NCBI RefSeq assembly: GCF_014650115.1
Contig: NZ_BMUI01000014.1
Coordinates: forward strand, 1 to 64,000
Length of the DNA: 64,000 bases
Direction: 5' to 3'
Origin: Streptomyces olivaceoviridis
GTDB taxonomy: Bacteria > Actinomycetota > Actinomycetes > Streptomycetales > Streptomycetaceae
Numbering within the stretch: the first letter of the stretch is position 1; every line of letters begins with the position of its first letter. Of this stretch, positions 48,278 to 59,200 are shown piece after piece. Both the position numbers and the translations under genes were made by a program. The notes beneath the pieces are model-generated. The model searched no databases. It was not told the DNA's origin and was given only the letters and a program-made list of their open reading frames with translations.

Positions 48278-49084
48278 TCAGTGACTGACCAGGCCGGCGT
48301 TCACCGGCATGGCCGTACCGGTGACGTACCGGGACGCGTCGGATGCCAGGTACAGCACCGCGTTGCTGACGTCCGCGGGCTCGACGGTGTCGGCCGCGAA
48401 CCCGCGGCGGAACGCGGACTCCCCCCGCATGCCGGCCTGGACGTCCGCCACCGCGGGCAGGGTCTGCGGCATGCCCGTTCCCGATACGCCGGTCGGGCGT
48501 ACCGCGTTGACCCGGATGCCCTCCTCGATCAGTTCGGCGGACAGCGAGCGCACCAGCCCGAAGACACCGTGCTGAGAGGCCGTGTACGCCTCCGCGCAGG
48601 GCAGGCCCTCGACGCTGGCGACCGAGCCGGTGACCACGACCGAACCGCCGCCGCGGGCCTGTAGATGCGGAATCGTGGCGACCATCGTGTTCCAGGTGCC
48701 GGTGAGGTTCACCCCCATCACGGCCTCCCACTGCTGCCCGTCGGTGTCGTTCCACCGCCCGAACGCCGCCACACCCGCGTTGGCCACCACGATGTCCAGG
48801 CCCCCGAGTTCGGCGACCCCGGCTTGCACCGCCTCCGTGAGGGCCTGCCGCTCCCTGACGTCCACCTCGGCCGTCACGACCCGGCGGCCCGCCTTGACCA
48901 CCAGGTCCCCGGTGGTGCGCAGATCGTCGAGGGTGGCCATCGGGTAGTCGATGCCGGCGACCGGTGCGCAGATGTCCAGCGCGATGATGTCGGCGCCCTC
49001 CTCGGCGAGGCGTACGGCGTGGCTGCGGCCCAGCCCGCGTGCCGCGCCCGTCACCAGTGCGATCTTGTTCTCCAGACGTTGCAT
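48278..49084 (-). CDS. SDR oxidoreductase of the mycofactocin-coupled type, catalytic Lys replaced
   Basis: 268 residues from ATG 49084, with GAGGAGACGGC upstream. NAD binding is seen in TGAARGLGRSH and the strand IIALDIC. The insertion IDYPMATLDDLRTTGDLV is a feature of the mycofactocin-associated subgroup, which hold their NAD tightly. The catalytic set should be S154, Y167 and K171, but residue 171 is Gln (codon CAG at 48572-48574) in YTASQHG. The usual proton relay is therefore broken. No mycofactocin genes are in the window. Confidence 0.85.
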   Translation of the reverse strand: MQRLENKIALVTGAARGLGRSHAVRLAEEGADIIALDICAPVAGIDYPMATLDDLRTTGDLVVKAGRRVVTAEVDVRERQALTEAVQAGVAELGGLDIVVANAGVAAFGRWNDTDGQQWEAVMGVNLTGTWNTMVATIPHLQARGGGSVVVTGSVASVEGLPCAEAYTASQHGVFGLVRSLSAELIEEGIRVNAVRPTGVSGTGMPQTLPAVADVQAGMRGESAFRRGFAADTVEPADVSNAVLYLASDASRYVTGTAMPVNAGLVSH

Positions 49085-49460
49085 GCCGTCTCCTCGAAGA
49101 AGAAGTGTGTCCGCCGCCGAAGGGACGAGGCCGTCCACCGAGCCGGTGCACGAGCGGCGGGCCGGTCCGGCCGGCTCGGGGAGCCGGGGTTCTTCCGGCC
49201 CGCTCACTAGGGACACGGAATCCGGGGGCGCCGGGGATCACATGTCCGTCGCGGGGCACGGCGGGCGGTGACAGACCGTCGTCCCGGCCGATCACACCGG
49301 TGGTACTCACACGCGCCTCCGGCCTGCTCCTCCGGCAGACGCTTCCCCTGGCGATCTCCCAGGTCCGCTCGGACCAAGGCGCGGACGTCAGGATGCCCGG
49401 GTCTCCTCGGCCGGGTCAGCACGGCGGGCGGCGTTCGACCGCCGCCGCCGGCCGATGGGG
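49085..49460. other. Intergenic region between SDR start and T7SS-associated gene end
   Basis: No gene is supported. Open frames over it are extensions of the antisense of neighbours. The SDR promoter should be in the first 150 bp. Confidence 0.4.
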
Positions 49461-50210
49461 TCAGGGACCGACGGAGGCCTGAAGCGGCTCCTCGGCCTGT
49501 GCGGACTGTGTGGGCACGGGCACGAAGGGCGGTTCGAGGTCCGGCGACAGGTCCTCCGGACGCTCGGCTTCGGCCGATGACCGGGCCAGCGCCTCCCGCA
49601 ACGCCTCGGTCCGCACGCGCATGGCGACCGGGCCGGCGGGGTTGAGGTAGAACTCGTGGCCGTCCGGGAGCCCGTCCAGCAGCTCGGCGACGGGCGCCGT
49701 ACGCGCGGTCAGACGACCGATGCCCAGCATCTGGTCCGCGGCCGTGTAGACGGGTACCACCTCGGCGCCGTCCTGGGAGAGGGCGGTGACGAGGCCGCCG
49801 CCCGCGGTGGTCAGCACGGCGACCTCCTCGGCCTCGACGAGGGCCTCCAGGACTGCCTCGACAGGTCCGAGTCCGGTCGCCGCCGCCTGCATCGCCTCGT
49901 CCACCGGATCCGTCGGTTCGGCCCAGCCGAGGGCCAGGGGGGAGGGCCGGTAGTCGTCATTCGGACGCCAGGCGACGATCAGCCCTCTGGAGTCGCTCTG
50001 CCACTCACCGACGATTGCCCAGGACGGCACATCATCCTCGTCCGCCCAGAAGGGATCGACCTCCGTGAGCCACTGGCCACGCGCGAATCGGGCGGCGCTG
50101 ATGATCTCCGGTGGCGGGATGGGCAGGGCGATGGAGTCGGAGTCGTCATGTGTGTCGTCGGTGGGTGCCGGGTCCATGTCCCGCCCGGCAAGTGCGTGCT
50201 GCTCCGTCAT
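49461..50210 (-). CDS. Type VII secretion system-associated-like protein, possible immunity partner
   Basis: 249 residues from ATG 50210, 63 bp after the stop of the giant toxin gene and on the same strand. ARFARGQWLTEVDPFW, DSRGLIVAWRPNDDYRPSP, VEAEEVAVLTTAGGGLVTAL and DGHEFYLNPAGPVAMRV resemble the SseB-like proteins annotated as type VII secretion-associated in Streptomyces. The protein is acidic with no signal peptide. Last gene of a toxin operon is the usual site of an immunity gene, so it may neutralise the toxin or assist export. Both are inference. Confidence 0.7.
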   Translation of the reverse strand: MTEQHALAGRDMDPAPTDDTHDDSDSIALPIPPPEIISAARFARGQWLTEVDPFWADEDDVPSWAIVGEWQSDSRGLIVAWRPNDDYRPSPLALGWAEPTDPVDEAMQAAATGLGPVEAVLEALVEAEEVAVLTTAGGGLVTALSQDGAEVVPVYTAADQMLGIGRLTARTAPVAELLDGLPDGHEFYLNPAGPVAMRVRTEALREALARSSAEAERPEDLSPDLEPPFVPVPTQSAQAEEPLQASVGP

Positions 50211-50273
50211 GGAAGGTTCCTGTCACATAGACACTGGAAAAATCGTGGCGATCAACTTGGTGCGGGATCGGTT

Positions 50274-53200
50274 CTACCTGTTCGGCAGCGCTCCTCCGAA
50301 GGCCGTGTACATGGCCATCCACTGCGGACTCACAGGCTGTCCCTCTACCAGGCGTGTGAATACTTCTGCGACAAATTCCATCGGATTTTCGCCGGCGTAT
50401 CCGGACGCTGTGCCGATGGTGGTGGCGCTGGCGGCCAGATGTTGTGTCCTGTCGTCCTTCCAAGTTGACATGTCTACCTCTTCGTAGAGGGAGAAACTGC
50501 GATCCCAGTGCAGAGCGTGCCCGATCTCATGTATGAGGTCGTGTTCGGACACGGCAGACCGAGTGAGAATCACGATCGCTTGGGGGGCCAAGAAGAAGGC
50601 CACCCTGTTGTCATGGAAAATTTCCGTGCCGCTGGCCTTGATCGGGCGTACCTCCACGGTCTTGTCCTTATGAATAATGTAGTGTGAATGGTTGTATCGT
50701 GATACGTGGACCTCAAGTTCGGGGACGTCAAACTTCACGAGGATCTTCTGAAGCGCCGCCGTGTATGTTTTCAGTGCATGCCTCGTGAAATCCTCACCGG
50801 AGACCGTGTGCAGCGTAAAAGCGGTGTTCCCGACCTTGTGCCTGCTGTAACCCGGCTTTCGGATCACGGCGTCCTGCGTGCTGTTCGCGTGCCTCTCCTG
50901 GTGTTCGAAGAACGAGGTCAGCGGCGGATACTGGTTTCGGAGGTAGTCTTTCTCGTGCTGCGACAAGGGGCCTGAGTACTGTGTGACGGATCCTTGCCTT
51001 GCGGCCTCTGTCATGACTTGGTATTGCTGAAGTCTGGCGTCATACCGGGGCTTGAGATATTGCGGGAGGATGGTGCCTTCCTTGCCTGCCGGATGATTAC
51101 TGAAGCGTGGCGCGCCACTCAAGAACTGGACTGCTTTCGGCGCAACGGTCAGATATTTATGGAGAGTGGGTGCCATTACCGGATTGGCAGGCGTCTGCAC
51201 CATCGGGTGCGGCCGCGAACCCGCAGGCTGCGCGTACATCGCGCCCTGGGGATGCACATGTGTCGGGGCGTACGCCTGCGGACCGCCCTGCGGCGGCGCG
51301 CTCACGGCCGTGTGCTGGAACTGGTGAGGAACGCCGCTGACCTGACTGTTCCCTGCGGCCGGCCACTGGTTCGTGTGGTGCGTGCTCACGGGGTAGGGCT
51401 GGGAAGTGCCGTAGGGGTTCGCGACAGGCGGATTGTGCCCGGTGCCTGTCCGTGGTCTCGACGAGCTGCGGCCACGCGGCGGCTCCGCGTGGAATCCGGA
51501 CGCCGAGGGCGGTCGTCCGGGCACGCCGCTTCCCCATGGCGCCTGCTGACCGATCGGCTGGACGTGCACCGGGCCCTGCGCGTAGGAGGGGTGCGTCTGC
51601 GGGCCACCGTGCCAGGTCTGGCCCACGCCCATTCCCTGGAACGAGCCGACAAGACTGTCGACACTCACCTGACTCGCCGAACGCCCGCGGCCCGGCGCCG
51701 GAGCGCCGGCCGGGTAGTGCTGCGCGGTGCCGTAGGCGCCCCCCGGATGCTGCTGTTGCGTGGTGTCCGGGCGGGCCGACGAAGACGACCGGTGCCGGGA
51801 CGGACCGGCGGCGTACTGTCCAGCCGCGGACGGCGGGCGCTCCGGGGCCGGGCCGGTCCAGGGCACGTGCTGACCGGTGAACTGCGGGTGGAGTGTGCCT
51901 TCGGCGAGAGGCAGGCTGTCCTTCTGCGCACCACCACGGGAAACCGAACGCTTGAACGTGTCTCCGATGCGGCCGAAGATTCCGCGCGTCTTCGAGCGGC
52001 CCCGCTCCGATTGGCTCGCCACTGACACCTGGCTGCGGTGGCTTTCGCGGGTGTCCGAGCGCTCCATCCTGTACCCGATGTCGAGGTGCCCTACCGAGCT
52101 GTTCCTGCCCTGATGCTGATACACAGGTCCCGAGGGCATCTGGTTCTGCGTGTGCTGACCCAGACGATCCCGCAAGCTCTTCACGGCACTGGTGTGCCGG
52201 TTATGGGTCCGCCCGGCGAGTGAATTCAAGTACGCATCGATACTGTGATGGACGGCGTCGAGGGACCCTCGGTTGTAGACCCAGGCCTGCAGATCGTCGT
52301 AAACGCGGGCGAAGTTCCTGTTCTTTCGTGCTTCTGGCGGAGTTTTCGACAGCCACTTTGTGAAATAAGTGTCAGGCGTCGCCGCCACATGATTCGTGCC
52401 CATGGTTCCCGGATGCGTTCCGTGGCCCGGCTGTGCCGAACCCTCCCCGGGGTCTTGGGCAATGGGCGGGCGCTGGGAGATGTCCCCTGTCTTCCGTTTC
52501 AGCAGTGGCATACCGCCGCCGAGGCCGGGTCCCTCGTACGGCTGCACCTCAGGCAGTGGTTCGCCGTTCGTGACCTCGTACCAGTGAGCCTCTGCCTCGG
52601 ACAACTCGTGACCGGCCCGCACGTAATCGTCGTACGCCTGTGCCATGCGCGTGCCGTCGACATCGGTGGACGTGCCCAGATGCTGCCCGTGCTGGGCCTG
52701 TACCTCCTCCATCACGGACTCCGCGTGTGCCAGGTTGCGCCGGGCTTCGGTGATCGCCGCGCCCGCGTCGATCACCGCCCCTTCGTCCCGGGTGTCGTCC
52801 TCCCAGTCGTGGGCACGTTCCTTGCCCTTGCCCGTCGGGGTCCTGGTGACGCCGTCCTCGCCGGGCGGCACCGGGTTGTTCGCGCTGTCCTCCGGGACAG
52901 CGGGGGTGGAGTCCCGGGAGGGCGGGATCGCGGTCGGCTCCGCGGTGGTCCCGGACTTGAGGGGGGTCTGCTCGCCGCCGCCCTCGGTCAGTCCGGTCCC
53001 GTCGGCATCGGCGGGGGTTTCGCGGACATGAGGCGACGTGAGGATGGAGAAGACCGAGTCGACGATGGCCGGGACGGTCGTCTCGCCGGAGGGCGCGGGG
53101 CTGTCAGCGGGTGTGCGTGATGCTTCCGCATGAGGCTGGTCGCGCGGGTCGGGCGAGAGGCCGCCGCTGCCGGGTTCCTGTGTCAGCGGCTGCTTGTGCG

Positions 53201-56200
53201 GATGTTCGTCGGCAGAGTCGTCCAGGCCGGTGCTTCCGGAGCGACGCGGCTGTTCCGGGGCGTCGACGGTGAGGGGCGCGCGATCGGCGAAGGTGCCGAC
53301 CACCAGGTCCCGGACCTGGACAGTCGTGGCGTCGATGACGGCGATGTGCTGGTCCGGCCCCACGATGGCGTCCACCATCAGCCCCGTGGAGGCACCCGGC
53401 CGCTGCCCGCCCGGCTCGTGGAAACTGTGTTCGGCGCCTTCGGGAGTAGTGGAGAACACCACGAACGCGGTCGAGTCGACATCGTTGTGCCGGGGGAACT
53501 CCTCCCGGCCGACGGGGAGCAGGTTCACCGGCTCACCCTCGTATCCCGCCCGCGGTGCGGTCAGGGACTGTACGCGATGGAGGACCAGCCCGCCGTTGAG
53601 GAACCTGGTGACCAGCCGTGCCACGTCGGGGCTGACAGTCCCGCCACTGATCTGGCTGTCGCTGATGTACACGGTTCCGCCGTCGGTGGTGTCGAAACGG
53701 TGGAACCCCCCCTCGCCGATCATCGGCTGGGTCACGTCGCCGAGACGCACACCTTCGCTCACCGGCGTGGGCTGGGTGCCGACTGTGTCATCGCCGAGGC
53801 CGTCGACCGTGAGGGGGGCCGGGTCTTCCGTGTGCGTGCGTTCGCCGAGGTCTCCCTCGTCCCCGGGTCCGCCATGACCGTCGTCGGCGGTGGCGTCCGT
53901 GAGCGGGTCGGCCGTCCGTCGGGTGTTCCGGAACTGTTGCCGCACCCAGTTGGAGAAGCGGGTGTCGAGTTCCTCCGGGTCGTGGCCGGTGGCACGGAGG
54001 ATCTCCGTGGCAGTGGTGAGGTCCTGGTCGTGCTGTTCCAGGGCGGTGCCGGCCTGGTGGGCGTTGGGGCCGACGGCCATGCCGCGGTCGTCGCGCGGGG
54101 CGGTGTCGTGCTCGTCCCGGGCGATCTGGCGGGCGTGGTGTGCGCGTACGTACTGTGACCAGGCGTCCAGTCGTGTGGCGGGTTGGTCGGGGGAGGCGGG
54201 CTGCCAGTCGGGCAGAGGCGTGCCGTGCTGGTCCAGTTCCAGTTCCGTGGCCCAGTGCCGGGGGTCGATGCGGAGAGCGTGCAGGAGGCTCTCGCCATCG
54301 GCGGCGGACTCGTTGTCGAGGATGAGGTCGTCCGCCTCGCGTGCGATTTCGTCGGGGAACCGTCCGTCCCTGGCGACGTGTTCGCGCAGTTCGTTCTCCG
54401 TCAGCGGTGCGAGCTGCCGGTAGCGGCTCCAGCTGTCGTCGTAGCGGAAGCCGTAGCGATGTCCGTGGACGGAGTCCCAGTACGCGGCGGAACGCAGGAG
54501 TTCGTGCAGCGAGTGGTGGCCCAGGACGAGGCTGTGTCCCAGCAGGCCCAGCCGCAGCCCGTCGAGATCGAAGTTCTGGCCGGTGTGTACCTGGAGCCGC
54601 CAGGCCATCTCCAGCAGCAGCGTCATCGAACCGGACGTACCCGTGGCGACGAGAGCTCCGGTGTTCTGCCCCTGCGTGTGCAACGGCGCCTCCACCGGGA
54701 GATGACTGGTGTCGGCGGCCCTGAACCAGTGGAGGTATTCCCGGCCCGACGCGTCGGACCTGACCGCCAGCGCGCGTTCGGCATCGCTCAACGGAGGCAC
54801 GACGTCTTCCGGGCGCAGCTGCGGCGAGTCGTCGTCGCGGTTGCGCCGCCAGGAACGCTCGTGCTGGATCTCGGGGAAGTCGGAGTAGCCGGGCAGAGGG
54901 ATGTGCGACCGCAGAGCCTGGGCGTTGGACGCGTTGAAGAGCATGGTGGCCAGTTCCCGGACGTTGCCGGAACGGATCACTTCCCGCAGGACCCCCACGT
55001 CTCTTCCGACGCTGCCGGCCATGCTTCGTGAGGTCGATCCCAGCAGGGGAAGCCGGTCGGGGTTGTGTTCTTCAAGGACTTCCCAGACGGCCTTCGCCAC
55101 CTCGCGGAGCGACCGCAGCGCCCTGGGGTGCTGGACCAGATAGCGACCGAGGTTGTTCTCGAACTCCGCGGACGCTTCCGCATACCGGATGGCAGCCAGA
55201 TCCGTGGCCGCCTGCACCGGATTCGGGGAGAGGGCACCCGTCTGCGGGGCGGAATGCTCGGGAGGTTCGTATCCCCAGAAGGCGATGAGGGACTGTTCGA
55301 TCTGGTGGGCCATTTCGTCCGCGGAGTGCCGGCCGTCGAAAATCCCCGCCGCGTCCCGCAGGATCGCAGGCGGGAATCCCTGCTCCAGCAGGAGCCTGGG
55401 CAGCACGACTCTGACGTTGATCCATTCGTTGCCGGCCGTGAACGGGTGGATCACCGTGAGCGAGCGCACCGTACGGGCGATGGTGCTCAGAATCGCGTGG
55501 TCATCACCGCTGTCCAGCGTGTCGAGGGTCCTGTAGTGCCGGCTGAATATGGCATCGACCAGAGCGGGGGCTTCGCGGACGCCGTACGCGTTGTGCATGA
55601 CCGCGTTCCCTTGTGGGGAGCTGCTGACGATGGTGAGGGGAGGGTTCTGCTCGTCGGGAAGATCGCTCCTGCCGTCCCTGGCCACGACGAGCTTCCGCCC
55701 CAGGAACTGTTCGTCGAAGAGTTCCGTGCTGAGGTTCGTCGAACCTGTGCGGAAGGCGGACCGGGAATCGCCCGACCACCGGGTCGCGCCGCCCATGTGC
55801 TTCATGAGGATCTTGTGGAGACGCTCGTATCCTCGCGCGTCCATGTGCTGCGTGAGGGCGGACGTGTCGTCCAGCGCCTCTCGGTACACCTCAGTGATGC
55901 CACGCAGATAGCCGGGGTGCCTGCGTTCGTAGTACGCCCCGGGATCGCCGCCGGTGGTCGCGTCGTTCTGTGCGGCATGCGTCGCGACACCGTGGTCGCT
56001 CCGGTCGATGAAGAACGTCCACCATTCCTTCTCCGGAGCGAAGTCGGAGAGTGCGTCCAGTGTCTGCTCGGTGTCCGCTGTTTCGTCCTCGGTCCGTGCA
56101 GGCTCGGGGGAGGGAGCGGTCGGGGGAACCGGGTGACCGGTCCGGCCGTCATCCGCCTCCTCGCGTCCGGCCGGTTCCGAGGGCGGACGCGAGGCGGGGC

Positions 56201-59200
56201 CGAGTCGTTCCTCCAGCAGGCTGTTGAGGCGTTCAGCGATGGTTTCCACTGAGAAGCTGCCTTGGAAGAGGACGTGGAAATCTTCGTGGTAGACGGGTGG
56301 ATAGCCGTGTTGGAGGAGGAGTTTGGGAAGGACGAGGCGGATGTTGAGGCGGCTGTTGGCATCGGTGAAGGGGTGGATCACCATCAAGGCGCGGATGGCT
56401 CGGGCGATGGCCTTGAGGTGGGCGGTCCGGTTGTCCCCGACGCCGGCGATTTCCTGGTAGTACCGGTCGTAGATGGCGTCGACCAGCCGTGGTGCCTTGG
56501 CGGGTGCGTGGTTCGTGTTGAGTACGCCGAAGCCCTTGGCGTAGGTGGTGATGGGCTCGCTGTCGAGGTCGGGTGCGTAGGGTGCGACCAGCCGCTGGCC
56601 CAGCAGTTCCTCTTCGAGGATGTCAGGGCTCAGGTCGGCGTACCGGACGATCCGGCCTCTGTCGTCGCGCGTCTCGTTCCGCAACGGGAAGCTGGTCTTG
56701 TTCTCCGACCACTTGAACTTGCCCTGGATGCCGCCGGTGAGGATGCCGTGGATCCTGCGGTGTTCGGTCGCGTCCATGCGCTTGGCGAGGGATTCCTGGT
56801 TGTCCAGGACTTCGCGGTAGGCGCGGATCATGTTCTTCTGGTAGCCCGGGGAGCCCTTGATGGCAGGGGTGCCCGCGTCGAAGTACAGGCCGGGGTCCTT
56901 GTGGAGTTCCGGCCGGTAGCCCGCGTGCTTCACCGCGTCGTTGTGCACGGACGGGTCGATGTAGAGCCGCCACCAGTCCTTCTCCGGCATGTGCTCGGAC
57001 AGCAGCGTCGGCTTTGCTTCTCCGGGGACGTCGGAGGGATGCGACTCCTCCTCGCCGCTGGTCATGGCCCTGGCGATCGCGTTGGCGATCTCCGCTGCGG
57101 TGTGGTCGCCGTGGAACATGGTCTGGAGTTCCACTGATGTGACGGGCATGAACCCTTGCTCAAGCAGCAGTTTGGGCAGAACCACATGTTCGTTGAGCGT
57201 GTCGGGTTCCTGGGCGAGCCGGAGAACGGTGAGTGCGCGGGTGGTGCGGGCGATGGTCGTCAGGACTCCCATCTCGTCCGCTGGGTCGGTGGCCGCGATG
57301 TCCTGGTAGTGCCGGGTGAAGACCGCGTCGATCAGGCGCGGGACCTCGTCGCGTCGGTAGTTGGCGACGAAGAAGGTTCCCTTCTCGTTGCTGACGACCC
57401 GTACGACGGAGTCGTCCGTCGCGGCGGGGTCCGCGCCCCTGGTGATCAGTGGCCGGCCCAGCAGCGTCTCTTCCAGGAGGTCGGAGCTCACGTGTCCCGA
57501 CTCGGGGGCGGGGCCGCCCCAGCCCTGCTGCGACCACGGGATCTGGTCGTCGCTGTCAAGGCCCTTGACGAGGGTGTACAGCCGGGCGTACTGCCCATTG
57601 TCCAGGGGCGTGGCCATGGCCTGGGGGTCGTCGAGGATCGAGTGATAGACGTCCAGCATCCGCTGCTTGTGGCCGGGCGAGTACCTCTCGTAGTAGTCGC
57701 CCGGATCGCCCCGGTGGCCGGCGTTGCTCCACTCGTTCTCCACCGTCGCCTGATGCGACGCGGGAACGTAGATCTCCCACCAGTTACGCTCGGCGACCAT
57801 CTCCGACAGGAGCGCCGCGCCCCCCGGCTCCTCACCGGTGTCCGACGACACCGGTGAGGCGGCCTCCTCGGCCCCGTTGTCCTGCTGCTGTGCACCGTGC
57901 GGGGGTGCGGCCGGATGCGCTGTAGCCGCCTCATCCAGGTCCGTTTCATCGCGGAGGGTGTCGGCGCCGACGTGGTCCGGACGAGCACCGCCGGCCGTCC
58001 TGACGGGAACACCGGTGGTTTCCACAGCGATGATCTGGTCGGCCTTTTCGCGAGTGGTCATGCGCCGCCATACGGCCTGGCCGAAGTGTGCCGCCGCCTG
58101 TCGCAGGGACTCCTCGAAGTCGCTGTCGGAGACATCACCGTGCCGGATGCCGCGCTTCGCCGCGTACTCCATTTTCAGATCGGTACGCGGATCCAGAGCA
58201 CCACGTGTCGCGGGCCCGGTCGTGGAGTCTGCTTCGTCCGGCGTGCGCAGGGGGGTGTCCTGGTCCGCCGAGCCGGAGCCACGCGGCGGTACTTCGGAGA
58301 CCCGGGCCGGGGCCCCGTCACCGCGGGTCGTGCCGGTGGGGTCGTTGAGGGTGAGGTGGGTTTTGATGACGCCCTTGAGTACCTGGTAGCCGCTGGCGTC
58401 CTGGGCGTGCACGCGCAGGGGGCGGTTGACTTCGAAGTCCTGCGCGGTCTGCTCCAGGATCTTGTAGGAGCCGTGTTCCGCGAGCCCGTCGAACACCTCC
58501 AGTTCGAGCACGTCACCGAGAACGGAACCCTTGCCGGCGAGCGCGGTCTCCGCGTCGAGAGAGAGCGTGTCCGCGTTGTTGCCCCACTCGATGCGCTTGC
58601 TGGAGTTGTAGTACCAGTCGCGGGGACGGAGCAGCCAGCTACGCGGGGCCTGGATCGAGTCCATGACCCCATCGAGGCGGTGGGCAAAGGCCTGCTGGTG
58701 CATGGCCAGGGCTTTGACCCTGCCGTCGAAACCCCGTTCGGCCAGGTAGGCACCCAGGTAGTGCTGTGCGGCGAACAACGAACGGCCGCTCTGGGTGTAG
58801 TCGATCAGCAGGATGTCCTTGCCCGCTTCGAGATGCGGTCGGACGAACTCGTCGAAGTGCGCGGCGAGCATCCGGCGCTGATCGTCGCTGAGCGGCGGAC
58901 GGCCCTTGAAAGCGTCCCGGAAGATCGACCGTTCGCCGTCCGCCGGAGCAGGGCGGAAGTTGGACAGCGGAATCGACTGGGCCGGGTGGCCGGTCGCCTG
59001 GAGGGCGGCGATGATCGCCGCGGGGCTGCGGCCCAGCCCCAGATAGAAGTGCCCCTCGGGCGGATACTTTGTCGTGATCAGGGCCGACGTCTCGACGACG
59101 GCGTCGATCACGGTGTCCTGACTCTCCTGAAGCTGCCGGTAGGCGGCCAGCCTCAGGTCCCTGAGCAACTGCTCCGCGTCGTGTTCCTGGTAGACGACCT

